Shown here piece by piece: positions 1 to 7,000 of a stretch of DNA of 20,695 bases. The stretch is from DUEN01 sp024277095 (GTDB taxonomy: Bacteria > Chloroflexota > Anaerolineae > DUEN01). Each line of letters begins with the position of its first letter. Within the stretch, counting starts at the first letter, position 1. The translations under genes and the position numbers were made by a program. The notes under the pieces were generated by a model. It saw nothing but the letters and a program-made list of their open reading frames with translations, made no database searches and was not told where the DNA came from. The stretch is taken from the NCBI GenBank assembly GCA_024277095.1, contig JAJRVX010000186.1, positions 1 through 20,695 on the forward strand, written 5' to 3'.

Positions 1-1472
1 GCGGGCTCATCGCCCGCACCGGGACGACGCCGGAGCATGGTCCCTATGCATGCGAGTTCGCTCCGCTGGGCGGCGGCGATTACTTCATCGAGCCGGAAGG
101 ACTGGGGATCCGGGCCAAGGTGCGCCTGGACAGCGGCCGCGTGCTCATGGTCACCTTCTCCGAGGCGGAAGAGGAGGAGCCCTCCCCAACACCCCAGGAG
201 AGCGTGATCCAGGGTCGCGTCAGCGGTGGGGCGGGACGCACCATCGTCCTGAGCTGGGATGGGGGGGAATTGGAGACCACCGTAGGCGAGGATGAGATGT
301 ACCGGTTCGAGGGATTGGGGCCGGGCATCTATCAGGTAGCGGTGGCAGACAGCGACCGGGTCCGGACCGGCATCGTCCTGGATGGGCGAAACCGGGTAAC
401 CGTGGATTTCACGTTGACGGCGCCTCCGGAGGCCGTCAGCGTCGTGCGCGGCCGGGTGATCAACGGGGCGGGGCGCCGCCTGCGCCTGGAGGGGCCGGGC
501 GGCCCCTACGAGACCACGGTCGATGACCAGGAGAAGTTCCGGTTCGATCACCTGGCGGCCGGAACCTATCGCCTGGTAGTGGTGGACAGCAGCGTGACCC
601 GGGACGGCATCATCCTGGACGGGCGAAACGAATGGGTGATTGAGCTGGCGCTGCCGGCCTCCGGCTGGACGTTCACAACGCGAGATGGGGGGCCGGGACC
701 CGGGTTCTCCGTGGTGCGATGCTCGGTGGAGGGGAAGCGAGATCTGCCCGTGCGCCTGTGGACCGATGGCTGGGTGGGGATCACCCAACGCACCGGCAGT
801 AAAGCGGAATACGGCCCCTATGCATGTGAGTTCGCCCCTCTCGGCGCGGGGACCTACTACGTGGAGCCCGAGGGGCTGGGCGTCCGGGCCACCGTAGAGG
901 TGCCCGCCAGCCGCGTGATGTGGGTGGAGTTCCAGCAGGAGGAGCCGCTCCCGCCGGGGATCATCATGGGGCGCGTCGTGCGAGGCGCCGGGCGCCAGGT
1001 GCGCCTGGAGGGCCCCGACGAGCCCCGCACGACCACCGTGGACGCGAACGAGCGATTCCGCTTCGAGGGGCTCCCGCCCGGAGAGTACAGCCTCTGGGTC
1101 GTGGGCACGGACGTGCGCCAGACGGGCATCCAGGTGACCGGCGAACAGCCGGTGGAAGTGGAGCTGGTCCTGCCAGCCTCGCCGCAACCGCCGGCCAAGA
1201 CCATTGATCACTACGTACTCGTCGGCGATCTATCGGCGGGCCAGGAGGAGCTGGCGGCCGCCATGCGCTACGCGGCGCGATTCCAGCCGGAGACAGGCAC
1301 CGATGTGGAGCAAGCGATGGCCGCCCGCCACGTCACCATCCTGGGGGACGATCGCGCTGTATCCGCGGAGATCGAGCAATCGCTGCGGGAGGCGGACTGC
1401 GAGGTGGATCGAGTTGAAGGGGAGATCGCCGCCGAGCTGAGGAGACGCGTGGAGGCAGGGCATCCATGGTAG
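1..1472 (+). CDS. Modular repeat protein with carboxypeptidase-regulatory/transthyretin-like modules, 5' partial
   Basis: The reading frame is open from base 3 with no stop or convincing start, so the N-terminus lies outside the window. I see two module types. Type B (about nt 201-430, 435-660, 961-1180) repeats GRV-x-GAGR-x-VRLEGP, then FRFEGL-PG-Y, then GI-LDGRN. Type A (nt 3-180 and 663-960) shares GPYACEFAPLG and EPEGLG. The visible order is A-B-B-A-B followed by a different C-terminal domain (nt 1195-1472) that I do not recognise. It contains ARHVTILGD and DDRAVSAEIEQSLREA, vaguely like cell-wall-binding type 2 repeats. The FxFxGLxPGxYxL pattern is typical of carboxypeptidase-regulatory or prealbumin-like beta-sandwich modules in surface proteins. 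No enzyme motif is visible. The stop overlaps the NAD kinase start (ATGGTAG), so the two are probably translationally coupled. Module class is fairly secure; function is unknown. Confidence 0.75.
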   Translation, partial: GLIARTGTTPEHGPYACEFAPLGGGDYFIEPEGLGIRAKVRLDSGRVLMVTFSEAEEEEPSPTPQESVIQGRVSGGAGRTIVLSWDGGELETTVGEDEMYRFEGLGPGIYQVAVADSDRVRTGIVLDGRNRVTVDFTLTAPPEAVSVVRGRVINGAGRRLRLEGPGGPYETTVDDQEKFRFDHLAAGTYRLVVVDSSVTRDGIILDGRNEWVIELALPASGWTFTTRDGGPGPGFSVVRCSVEGKRDLPVRLWTDGWVGITQRTGSKAEYGPYACEFAPLGAGTYYVEPEGLGVRATVEVPASRVMWVEFQQEEPLPPGIIMGRVVRGAGRQVRLEGPDEPRTTTVDANERFRFEGLPPGEYSLWVVGTDVRQTGIQVTGEQPVEVELVLPASPQPPAKTIDHYVLVGDLSAGQEELAAAMRYAARFQPETGTDVEQAMAARHVTILGDDRAVSAEIEQSLREADCEVDRVEGEIAAELRRRVEAGHPW

Positions 1473-2362
1473 ACGAGAGCCCGGCAACCGCCCCCGGAGC
1501 CCCCCAACAGGCCCGGGCGGATGGCTGGCGAGTGGGCATCCTGCACCACCCGCGCAAGCCGGAGTCGCAAACTCTCGCCTCGGAGATGGCTGCCGTCATC
1601 CGCGGCCGTGGAGGCCACCCGTGGCTGGCCTCCGCCTGGGACGAGCCCTCCGTGACCTCGCTACTGCCCGGGGCGAACCTGGTCATCACCCTCGGCGGCG
1701 ATGGTACGATGCTGCGAGCAGCGCGCATGGGCGCCCGCTTCGACGTCCCCATCCTGGGCGTGAAGATGGGACGCCTCAGCTTCCTGGCCGAGATCGAGCC
1801 CACCGGCTGGCAAGAGCCACTGGAGCGCGTCCTGGACGGCCAGTTTTGGATGGAAGAGCACATGATGCTGGATGTGACCGTCCATCACAGGGCCGCGATT
1901 CAGCCCCATCATCACCACTACGAGGCGCTGAACGACGTCGTGGTGAGCCGCGGGAAGCTGGCGCGCATCGTCCGCATCCCCACGTACGTGGACGGCGAGT
2001 ACCTGACCACCTACGCGGCCGATGGCGTGATCGTATCCACGGCCACAGGATCCACCGGCTACGCGCTGGCATGCGGCGGGCCCATCCTGCCGCCGGAGTT
2101 GAAGAACATCCTGCTCATCCCCATCGCGCCGCACCTCAGCCTGGATCGGGCGATCGTGCTCTCCCAAGGAGCCACCGTCAAGCTGGATGTAAACAGCGAC
2201 CATGAGACTATCCTGACCATCGACGGCCAGTTTCGGGTCGACCTGAGCAATGGCGATCGCGTGGAGGTGACCTCCAGCCCCCACGTCGCCCACTTCGTGC
2301 GCCTACGAGATCGAAAATACTTCTATCGGGAGCTGATGGACCGACTGCGATGGCAACTGTAA
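1466..2362 (+). CDS. nadK: NAD(+) kinase
   Basis: This 298-residue cytoplasmic enzyme phosphorylates NAD+ to NADP+ using ATP or polyphosphate. The family signature GGDGT is at residues 77-81, with the catalytic Asp in it. It is followed by GVKMGRLSFLAE (98-109), NDVVVSRG (156-163) and the NAD-binding stretch ATGSTGYALACGGP (193-206). IPIAPHLSLDRAIVL (218-232) and DGQ (253-255) complete the usual order. Length is normal for the family. The ATG overlaps the upstream gene by 7 bases and has a GGAGG 10 bases upstream. The 3' end overlaps the next gene by 13 bases. An unusual His-rich surface segment (HHRAAIQPHHHHY, 140-152) sits where the family is variable. The nearby recN fits a frequently conserved nadK-recN neighbourhood. 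Confidence 0.96.
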   Translation: MVDESPATAPGAPQQARADGWRVGILHHPRKPESQTLASEMAAVIRGRGGHPWLASAWDEPSVTSLLPGANLVITLGGDGTMLRAARMGARFDVPILGVKMGRLSFLAEIEPTGWQEPLERVLDGQFWMEEHMMLDVTVHHRAAIQPHHHHYEALNDVVVSRGKLARIVRIPTYVDGEYLTTYAADGVIVSTATGSTGYALACGGPILPPELKNILLIPIAPHLSLDRAIVLSQGATVKLDVNSDHETILTIDGQFRVDLSNGDRVEVTSSPHVAHFVRLRDRKYFYRELMDRLRWQL

Positions 2363-3150
2363 GCCTGGAGGACTTGATCAGGGAGGGCGACGCGGCCGCG
2401 CGTGCCGGTGCCCGGGAGGAGGCCCGCCGCCTGTTCGAGCAGGCGACGGAGATGGCCCCGGAGAGCGTGGAAGCCTGGCTGGGTCTGGCGGGCGCCGTGG
2501 ATGACGTCGAGCGAAAACGGGCCTGTTTTCAACGGGTACTGGCCCTGGATCCGGACAACGCCCAGGCGCAGGCGGGGCTCGCCTGGCTGGATCGACAAAA
2601 GGAGCCGGAGGATGACCACCAACACACGGTGGAACCGGCGGCCGAACCGGAGGTCATGTACTGCGTCAATCACCCCAACCGGGAGACGCTGCTGCGATGC
2701 AACAAATGCGGCCGGCCCGTCTGCATCGACTGTGTGCGGCTGACGGATGTGGGATATCGGTGCCTGGACTGCATCAACCAGGTGCAGTCCTCGTTTTACA
2801 CCGCCGGCGCGGCCGACTACCCCATCGCGGGGGTGGTGGGCTTCCTGGTGGCCGCCATCGCCACACCGATCGCCGGCTGGGTGGCGGGGATGTTTGGGTT
2901 CTGGGGGATCTGGATCGCGCTGTTCCTGGGGCCAGCGGCGGGGGGATCCCTCGCCGAGATCATCCGCAAGGCGGTGGCACGCAGGCGCGGCCGTTACCTC
3001 TGGCTGGTCGCCTGCATCGGGACGGCGCTGGGGGCCATCGTCGGCAGCATCGCCCTTCTGCTGGTGCTGGGCATATTCCCATTGTTCAACATCTCCACGC
3101 TGCTCTTCCTGGCGTTGGCACTCAGCACCGTCTACGCGCGGTTGCGCTGA
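2350..3150 (+). CDS. TPR and B-box-type zinc finger membrane protein
   Basis: This is a 266-residue protein of unknown role. Residues 1-85 form helical TPR-like repeats (LFEQATEMAPESVEAWLGLA, then ACFQRVLALDPDNAQAQAGLA). Residues 105-141 carry a cross-brace zinc finger with eight potential ligands: C105, H108, C117, C120, C125, C128, C138 and C141. This pattern resembles the B-box-like finger found in front of bacterial rhomboid or other membrane domains. The C-terminal half has about four hydrophobic helices (near 155-180, 183-202, 213-240, 243-262) separated by a basic loop (RKAVARRRGR), consistent with an inner-membrane protein. No rhomboid Ser or His catalytic motif is visible. It starts inside the end of nadK, so it is probably translated by coupling. 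The adaptor-like build suggests protein-protein interaction at the membrane, which is only inference. Confidence 0.85.
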   Translation: MATVSLEDLIREGDAAARAGAREEARRLFEQATEMAPESVEAWLGLAGAVDDVERKRACFQRVLALDPDNAQAQAGLAWLDRQKEPEDDHQHTVEPAAEPEVMYCVNHPNRETLLRCNKCGRPVCIDCVRLTDVGYRCLDCINQVQSSFYTAGAADYPIAGVVGFLVAAIATPIAGWVAGMFGFWGIWIALFLGPAAGGSLAEIIRKAVARRRGRYLWLVACIGTALGAIVGSIALLLVLGIFPLFNISTLLFLALALSTVYARLR

Positions 3151-3157
3151 CAGATCA

Positions 3158-3414
3158 GAGTGTGTCTGAGAAATGCTGTTGCCTCTGCTGTGGGGAGGCT
3201 CGGAGGAGCGGAGCCCCTCCGGGAAAAGCCCTTCTTTTGCCTTCGACCTGCCAGGCCTCGGCCCAAGTCCTTCGGGAAGGGCCGAGAAAGGCAGGTGCAG
3301 GCCGGAAAAGTGGGATTTCCGTGGAGGGGAGGTCCCCTCCACACCTCCCCCTGTGGAGCTGATAGCCGAGGGAGCCCCTCAGATATCTTTTCGGTTAAAT
3401 GCTTAGACACGCTC
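3158..3414 (+). mobile_element. MITE-like non-autonomous element, copy 1 (257 bp)
   Basis: This non-coding block fills most of the 313-base gap between the zinc-finger protein gene and recN. It closely matches a block at 14561-14905 in the opposite orientation. It begins GAGTGTCTGAGAA and ends with the imperfect inverse GCTTAGACACGCTC, so it has short terminal inverted repeats (GAG[CG]TGTCT[GA]A). It is flanked by TNA triplets (TCA at 3155-3157, TTA at 3415-3417). The interior is rich in hairpins: CTCGGCCC pairs with GGGCCGAG, and a 10-bp arm GTGGAGGGGA pairs across two bases with TCCCCTCCAC. No conserved ORF is shared with copy 2. Ends of the form GAGCGTGTCTGA resemble IS5-type termini, an inference from memory of that family. 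It could also be called a large intergenic repeat. Confidence 0.8.
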
Positions 3415-3463
3415 TTAGAGTGGAAGAAGGGTACCTCGGATTGGGACGCGTGAAGCGGTTGAT

Positions 3464-5242
3464 ATGCTGGTAGAGCTGAATATCCGAAATTTCGCCATTA
3501 TCGAAAACCTGTCCCTGCGGTTTGACCGCGGCCTGAACGTATTGACGGGCGAGACCGGCGCGGGAAAGTCCATCATCATCGACGCGGTCAGCCTGCTGTT
3601 GGGCGGACGCGCCTCCACGGATTTCGTCCGGGCCGGTGCCGATCGGGCGGAGATCGAGGGACACTTCCTGCTCGGACCGCGGGCGGAGGCGATCCACCCG
3701 ATCCTGGAGGCGGAGGGCCTGGAGGGGGAGGACGACCTGCTGATCCTGGCCCGAGAGGTGCGCCGCAACGGTCGCAACATCTGCCGCGTCAACGGCCGGG
3801 CGGTGGCGCTCTCGCTGTTGCGGGACATCGGCCAGCATCTGGTCGATATCCACGGCCAGGGCGAGCATCTCAGCCTGCTGCGCGTGCGGGAGCACGTGAA
3901 CCTCCTCGATCGCTACGCGGGCCTGGAGGCAGAGCGATCGCGGATGGCCCGCCTGGTGAGCGACCTCCGCCGGGTGAGGGCTGAGCTGGCCGACCTGCGA
4001 CGCGACGAGCGGGAGCTGGCCCGGCGCATCGATCTCCTCACTTATCAGGTACAGGAGATCACCGCCGCTCGATTGGAGCCGGGTGAGGAGGAGGCGCTGG
4101 AATCGGAGCGCCGTCGGCTGGCGAACGCGGAGCGGCTGATGCTGCTGGCCACCGAGGTGGCCCAGGCGCTGGAGGAGGGCGCCGACGAACAGATGTCGGC
4201 CATCGACCTGCTGGGCCAGGCGACGCAGGCGCTCACCCAGCTGGCTCGCATCGACCCCGACATGGAAGCCGTCCGACAGCAGATCGAGGACCTCTCCTAC
4301 CAGCTGGCGGATCTGGCCCGGGACGTGCGACGCTACCAGGACGGGATCGAGTTCAACCCGCAGCGCCTGGCCCAGATCGAGGAGCGGTTGGACCTGATCT
4401 ACAACCTCAAACGCAAGTACGGGGATTCCATTGAGGAGATCCTGGCCTTCGCCGAGCGGGCCCAGGCCGAGCTGGACACGATCACGCATTCGGAGGAGCG
4501 GATCGCCGAGTTGGAGGGGGAAGAGGAACGCCTGCTCCACGAGATCGGAGAGCTGGGAGAGCGACTGTCCGCCGCGCGGCGGGAGGCAGGCCAGCGGCTG
4601 GCTCAAGAGGTAGAGCGCGAGCTCGCCGACCTGCGCATGGAGCACGCCCGCTTCGGCGTGGACCTGCGGTGGCGAGAGGACCCGCAGGGCGCCTATGTGG
4701 GGGATCGCCGCGTGGCCTTCGATGCGACCGGCCTGGACCAGGTGGAGTTCCTGATCTCGGCGAACCCCGGGGAGCCACTGCGACCGCTGGTCCGGGTGGC
4801 CTCCGGCGGCGAGACGGCCCGGCTGATGCTGGCGCTGAAGACGGTCCTGAGCCGGGCGGACGAGACCCCCACCCTGATCTTCGACGAGATCGATGTGGGC
4901 ATCGGCGGCCGGGTGGGGGCCGTGGTCGGCCGCAAACTCTGGGAGCTGACCCGCACCGACGCCCCGGAGAGGAGCGGGCATCAGGTGCTCTGCGTCACCC
5001 ACCTACCGCAACTGGCGGCCTACGGGGACACCCACTATCACGTGAGCAAGGCGGTGGAGGGGGACCGCACCGTTACCCACGTCCGCCGGTTGGAGGGCGA
5101 CGAGCGCGTGGCCGAACTGGCGGCGATGCTGGGGGCGTCCACCGCGCCGGGACGGGAGAGCGCGACCGCTATGCTGGCCGAGGCCGAGGCGATCAAGACG
5201 GAGGGTCGGGAATCGTCCGCTCAGCCACTGGGTATCCGCTAA
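3464..5242 (+). CDS. recN: DNA repair protein RecN (SMC-like ATPase)
   Basis: RecN is a cytoplasmic SMC-family ATPase that acts early in recombinational repair of double-strand breaks. The 592-residue length is slightly above the roughly 550-570 usual for the family. Walker A is GETGAGKS at 29-36. The family motif DIHGQGEHLSLL is at 128-139; most homologues have HEH where this has GEH. A long charged coiled-coil region spans about 155-395 (AELADLRRDERELARR and similar heptads). The ABC-type signature VASGGETARLML begins at 445, and Walker B TLIFDEIDVGIGG begins at 470. CVTHLPQLAAYGD near 508 gives the switch His. The ATG is chosen because MLVELNIRNFAIIENLSL is the conserved N-terminus. Ribosome-binding signal is weak. 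It follows MITE copy 1 directly, so its promoter lies in or beyond that element. Confidence 0.97.
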   Translation: MLVELNIRNFAIIENLSLRFDRGLNVLTGETGAGKSIIIDAVSLLLGGRASTDFVRAGADRAEIEGHFLLGPRAEAIHPILEAEGLEGEDDLLILAREVRRNGRNICRVNGRAVALSLLRDIGQHLVDIHGQGEHLSLLRVREHVNLLDRYAGLEAERSRMARLVSDLRRVRAELADLRRDERELARRIDLLTYQVQEITAARLEPGEEEALESERRRLANAERLMLLATEVAQALEEGADEQMSAIDLLGQATQALTQLARIDPDMEAVRQQIEDLSYQLADLARDVRRYQDGIEFNPQRLAQIEERLDLIYNLKRKYGDSIEEILAFAERAQAELDTITHSEERIAELEGEEERLLHEIGELGERLSAARREAGQRLAQEVERELADLRMEHARFGVDLRWREDPQGAYVGDRRVAFDATGLDQVEFLISANPGEPLRPLVRVASGGETARLMLALKTVLSRADETPTLIFDEIDVGIGGRVGAVVGRKLWELTRTDAPERSGHQVLCVTHLPQLAAYGDTHYHVSKAVEGDRTVTHVRRLEGDERVAELAAMLGASTAPGRESATAMLAEAEAIKTEGRESSAQPLGIR

Positions 5243-5247
5243 CAACG

Positions 5248-5266
5248 CTCCCTGTTGAGCAGGGAG
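5248..5266 (+). other. Short hairpin between recN and the PAP2 gene
   Basis: CTCCCTG (5248-5254) pairs perfectly with CAGGGAG (5260-5266) across a 5-base loop, six bases after the recN stop. No T-run follows, so it is more likely an mRNA-stabilising or weak attenuating hairpin than an intrinsic terminator. A 7-bp stem can arise by chance in GC-rich DNA. Confidence 0.3.
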
Positions 5267-5294
5267 GTGGCCAGCAGGAGGAGGGGGAACACCG

Positions 5295-6239
5295 ATGCAT
5301 GACTGGTTATCCTCGCTGATGCCGGGCGGGATCGCGTTCATCCTCGCCGTACAGCGGTGGGCGAACCCCTTCCTGGATCAGCTTTTCCTCACGGCCACCT
5401 ATCTGGGGGTGGACCTCTTCCTGGTGCCGCTTGTGGCCTTCGTCTTCTGGTGCGTGGATCGGCGAATCGGGCAGAACCTGGCCTATCTGCTGCTGACGTG
5501 TGACTATTTCAACGCCTTCCTGAAGAACACGCTCCGCCTGCCCCGCCCGGCCGCCGAAGGGCTGCGCATCCTGCGCCCGGAGGAATCACCGGGGTTCCCC
5601 AGCGCCCATGCGCAGGAAGCAGTGGTCGTGTGGGGATATCTGGCCGATCAGATCCGGCGGCCCATCGCCTGGGCGCTGGCCGGGGCGATCATCCTGTTGG
5701 TCTCCTTCTCACGCATCTACCTGGGCGTCCATTTTCCCCACGATGTCATCGGTGGGCTGATCCTCGGCCTGATCTTCCTGATCGCCTACCAGCGCCTGGC
5801 CCCGATCTTGATCCGACGGCTGCAAGAGCTACCGATTCGATACCAGATCGCCCTGGCCGTCCTGGTCCCCAGCGTCCTCTGGCTGGTACACCCCGCGGAG
5901 CAGCTCACCCGGGAAGGCGGATCCGTGCTCCTGTATCCCTCCGCCGCGGCCGCCAGGGATATGGGGTTCCTGATGGGCATCAGCCTGGGGCTGATCGCGG
6001 AGCGGCGCCACGTGCGGTTCCAGGTATGGGGCCCATGGTGGCAGCGAGCGGCGAGATTCCTCCTGGGCGGGCTCGTCGTCGTCCTGTTCTGGCAGGGGCC
6101 CAAGCTGATCCTGCCCGCGAATCTGGACGCGACACTGGACTCCGCCCTGCGATTCGCACGATACATCCTGGCCGGGATGGCCGCGATCTGGTGGGCCCCC
6201 TGGCTCTTCGTCCGCCTGAGACTGGCGCAGCATGAATAG
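5295..6239 (+). CDS. PAP2-family membrane phosphatase
   Basis: This 314-residue multi-spanning membrane protein belongs to the type 2 phosphatidic acid phosphatase superfamily, which hydrolyses lipid-linked phosphates or undecaprenyl pyrophosphate at the outer face of the membrane. All three active-site motifs are intact: K-x6-RP (K77 to R84-P85), PSAH (102-105), and SR-x5-H-x3-D (S139, R140, H146, D150). Hydrophobic helices flank them. About 150 further residues follow the catalytic core (roughly 5 helices, including VLVPSVLWLV and LLGGLVVVLF), which is longer than minimal PAP2 proteins. The ATG has a strong AGGAGGAGG ribosome-binding site at 5275-5284. It lies 52 bases after recN and 11 bases before the next gene. 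Exact substrate cannot be assigned. Confidence 0.9.
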   Translation: MHDWLSSLMPGGIAFILAVQRWANPFLDQLFLTATYLGVDLFLVPLVAFVFWCVDRRIGQNLAYLLLTCDYFNAFLKNTLRLPRPAAEGLRILRPEESPGFPSAHAQEAVVVWGYLADQIRRPIAWALAGAIILLVSFSRIYLGVHFPHDVIGGLILGLIFLIAYQRLAPILIRRLQELPIRYQIALAVLVPSVLWLVHPAEQLTREGGSVLLYPSAAAARDMGFLMGISLGLIAERRHVRFQVWGPWWQRAARFLLGGLVVVLFWQGPKLILPANLDATLDSALRFARYILAGMAAIWWAPWLFVRLRLAQHE

Positions 6240-6250
6240 GGAGGGAACCG

Positions 6251-6958
6251 TTGCGATCTTTGCGCACCGTCGCCCGTAGCATTCGAGACTTCTACGACGA
6301 GATGTTCCTCTTCGTCCCGCTCAGCGTGGTCTGGTGGTTGCCGGTGATCCTGGTTACGGTGCTGGTCATCCCGCTGGCGCGAAGCCTGGAATGGTGGCTG
6401 ATCCTGCCGCTGCTCGTGATCGCCGTCATCCCCGTGGCTCCGCTCACGGCCGGGCTTTGCTATGTGGGATATCGCATCGCCCACGAACTCCGGGTGGACT
6501 TCGGCTTCTTCAAAGAGGCCGTGAGGGAGTATTTCCTTCCCAGTCTGAGGCTGGGCATCCTGGATCTGGTGATCGTGGTCACCGTCGTCATCAACCTCTT
6601 CTTTTACTCACGATTCGCCAGCTGGCTTCGGCTGATCACCATCATCTGGATTTACGTGTTGATCCTGTGGGCGGTCGCCCAGCTGTACCTCTTCCCACTG
6701 CTCTTCGAGCAACGGGAGCCCAAGGCGCTCTCGGCGGTGCGCAACGCCGCGATCCTGGCGCTGGCACAGCCGCTGTTCACACTGGGGGTCTTCCTCCTGG
6801 CCTTGATCCTGACGATCCTCTGCGCGATCCTGCCGGTGCTGCTGATCCTGGTCTGGCCGGGGTTGATGGCGCTCATCGCCACGCGGGCGCTGGCGTCGGT
6901 CCTGGAACAGGCGCGGGCGTCCATGGCCCAAGATGAGGACGGGGAGGGCAACGCCTAG
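6251..6958 (+). CDS. YesL/DUF624-like integral membrane protein
   Basis: This is a 235-residue, very hydrophobic protein with about six membrane helices: roughly 22-42, 48-72, 100-118, 124-148, 170-192 and 195-215. The short hydrophilic N-terminus (SLRTVARSIRDFYDEMFLF) and the ALSAVRNAAILALAQP loop resemble DUF624/YesL-type proteins, which often accompany carbohydrate-related genes. This is a family-level impression, not a motif-based assignment. The start is TTG at 6251, supported by an AGGGAGG ribosome-binding site (6238-6244) eleven bases after the upstream stop. No better start lies nearby. The acidic tail (QDEDGEGNA) is presumably cytoplasmic. It is probably co-transcribed with the PAP2 gene. 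Confidence 0.75.
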   Translation: MRSLRTVARSIRDFYDEMFLFVPLSVVWWLPVILVTVLVIPLARSLEWWLILPLLVIAVIPVAPLTAGLCYVGYRIAHELRVDFGFFKEAVREYFLPSLRLGILDLVIVVTVVINLFFYSRFASWLRLITIIWIYVLILWAVAQLYLFPLLFEQREPKALSAVRNAAILALAQPLFTLGVFLLALILTILCAILPVLLILVWPGLMALIATRALASVLEQARASMAQDEDGEGNA

Positions 6959-7000
6959 CGCCTCCCTGACGAGGGCCGTTTATGGCTCCTCCATTGCAAA

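Noticed and set aside
3158..3414. CRISPR array or riboswitch as an explanation for the structured gap before recN
   Set aside because: There are no regularly spaced direct repeats, and a copy at an unrelated locus in the opposite orientation with terminal inverted repeats points to a mobile repeat instead.
3395..5002. 535-codon frame antisense to recN
   Set aside because: It mirrors the recN codons in a frame that GC-rich genes leave open; no start context or motif, while recN has all its family motifs.
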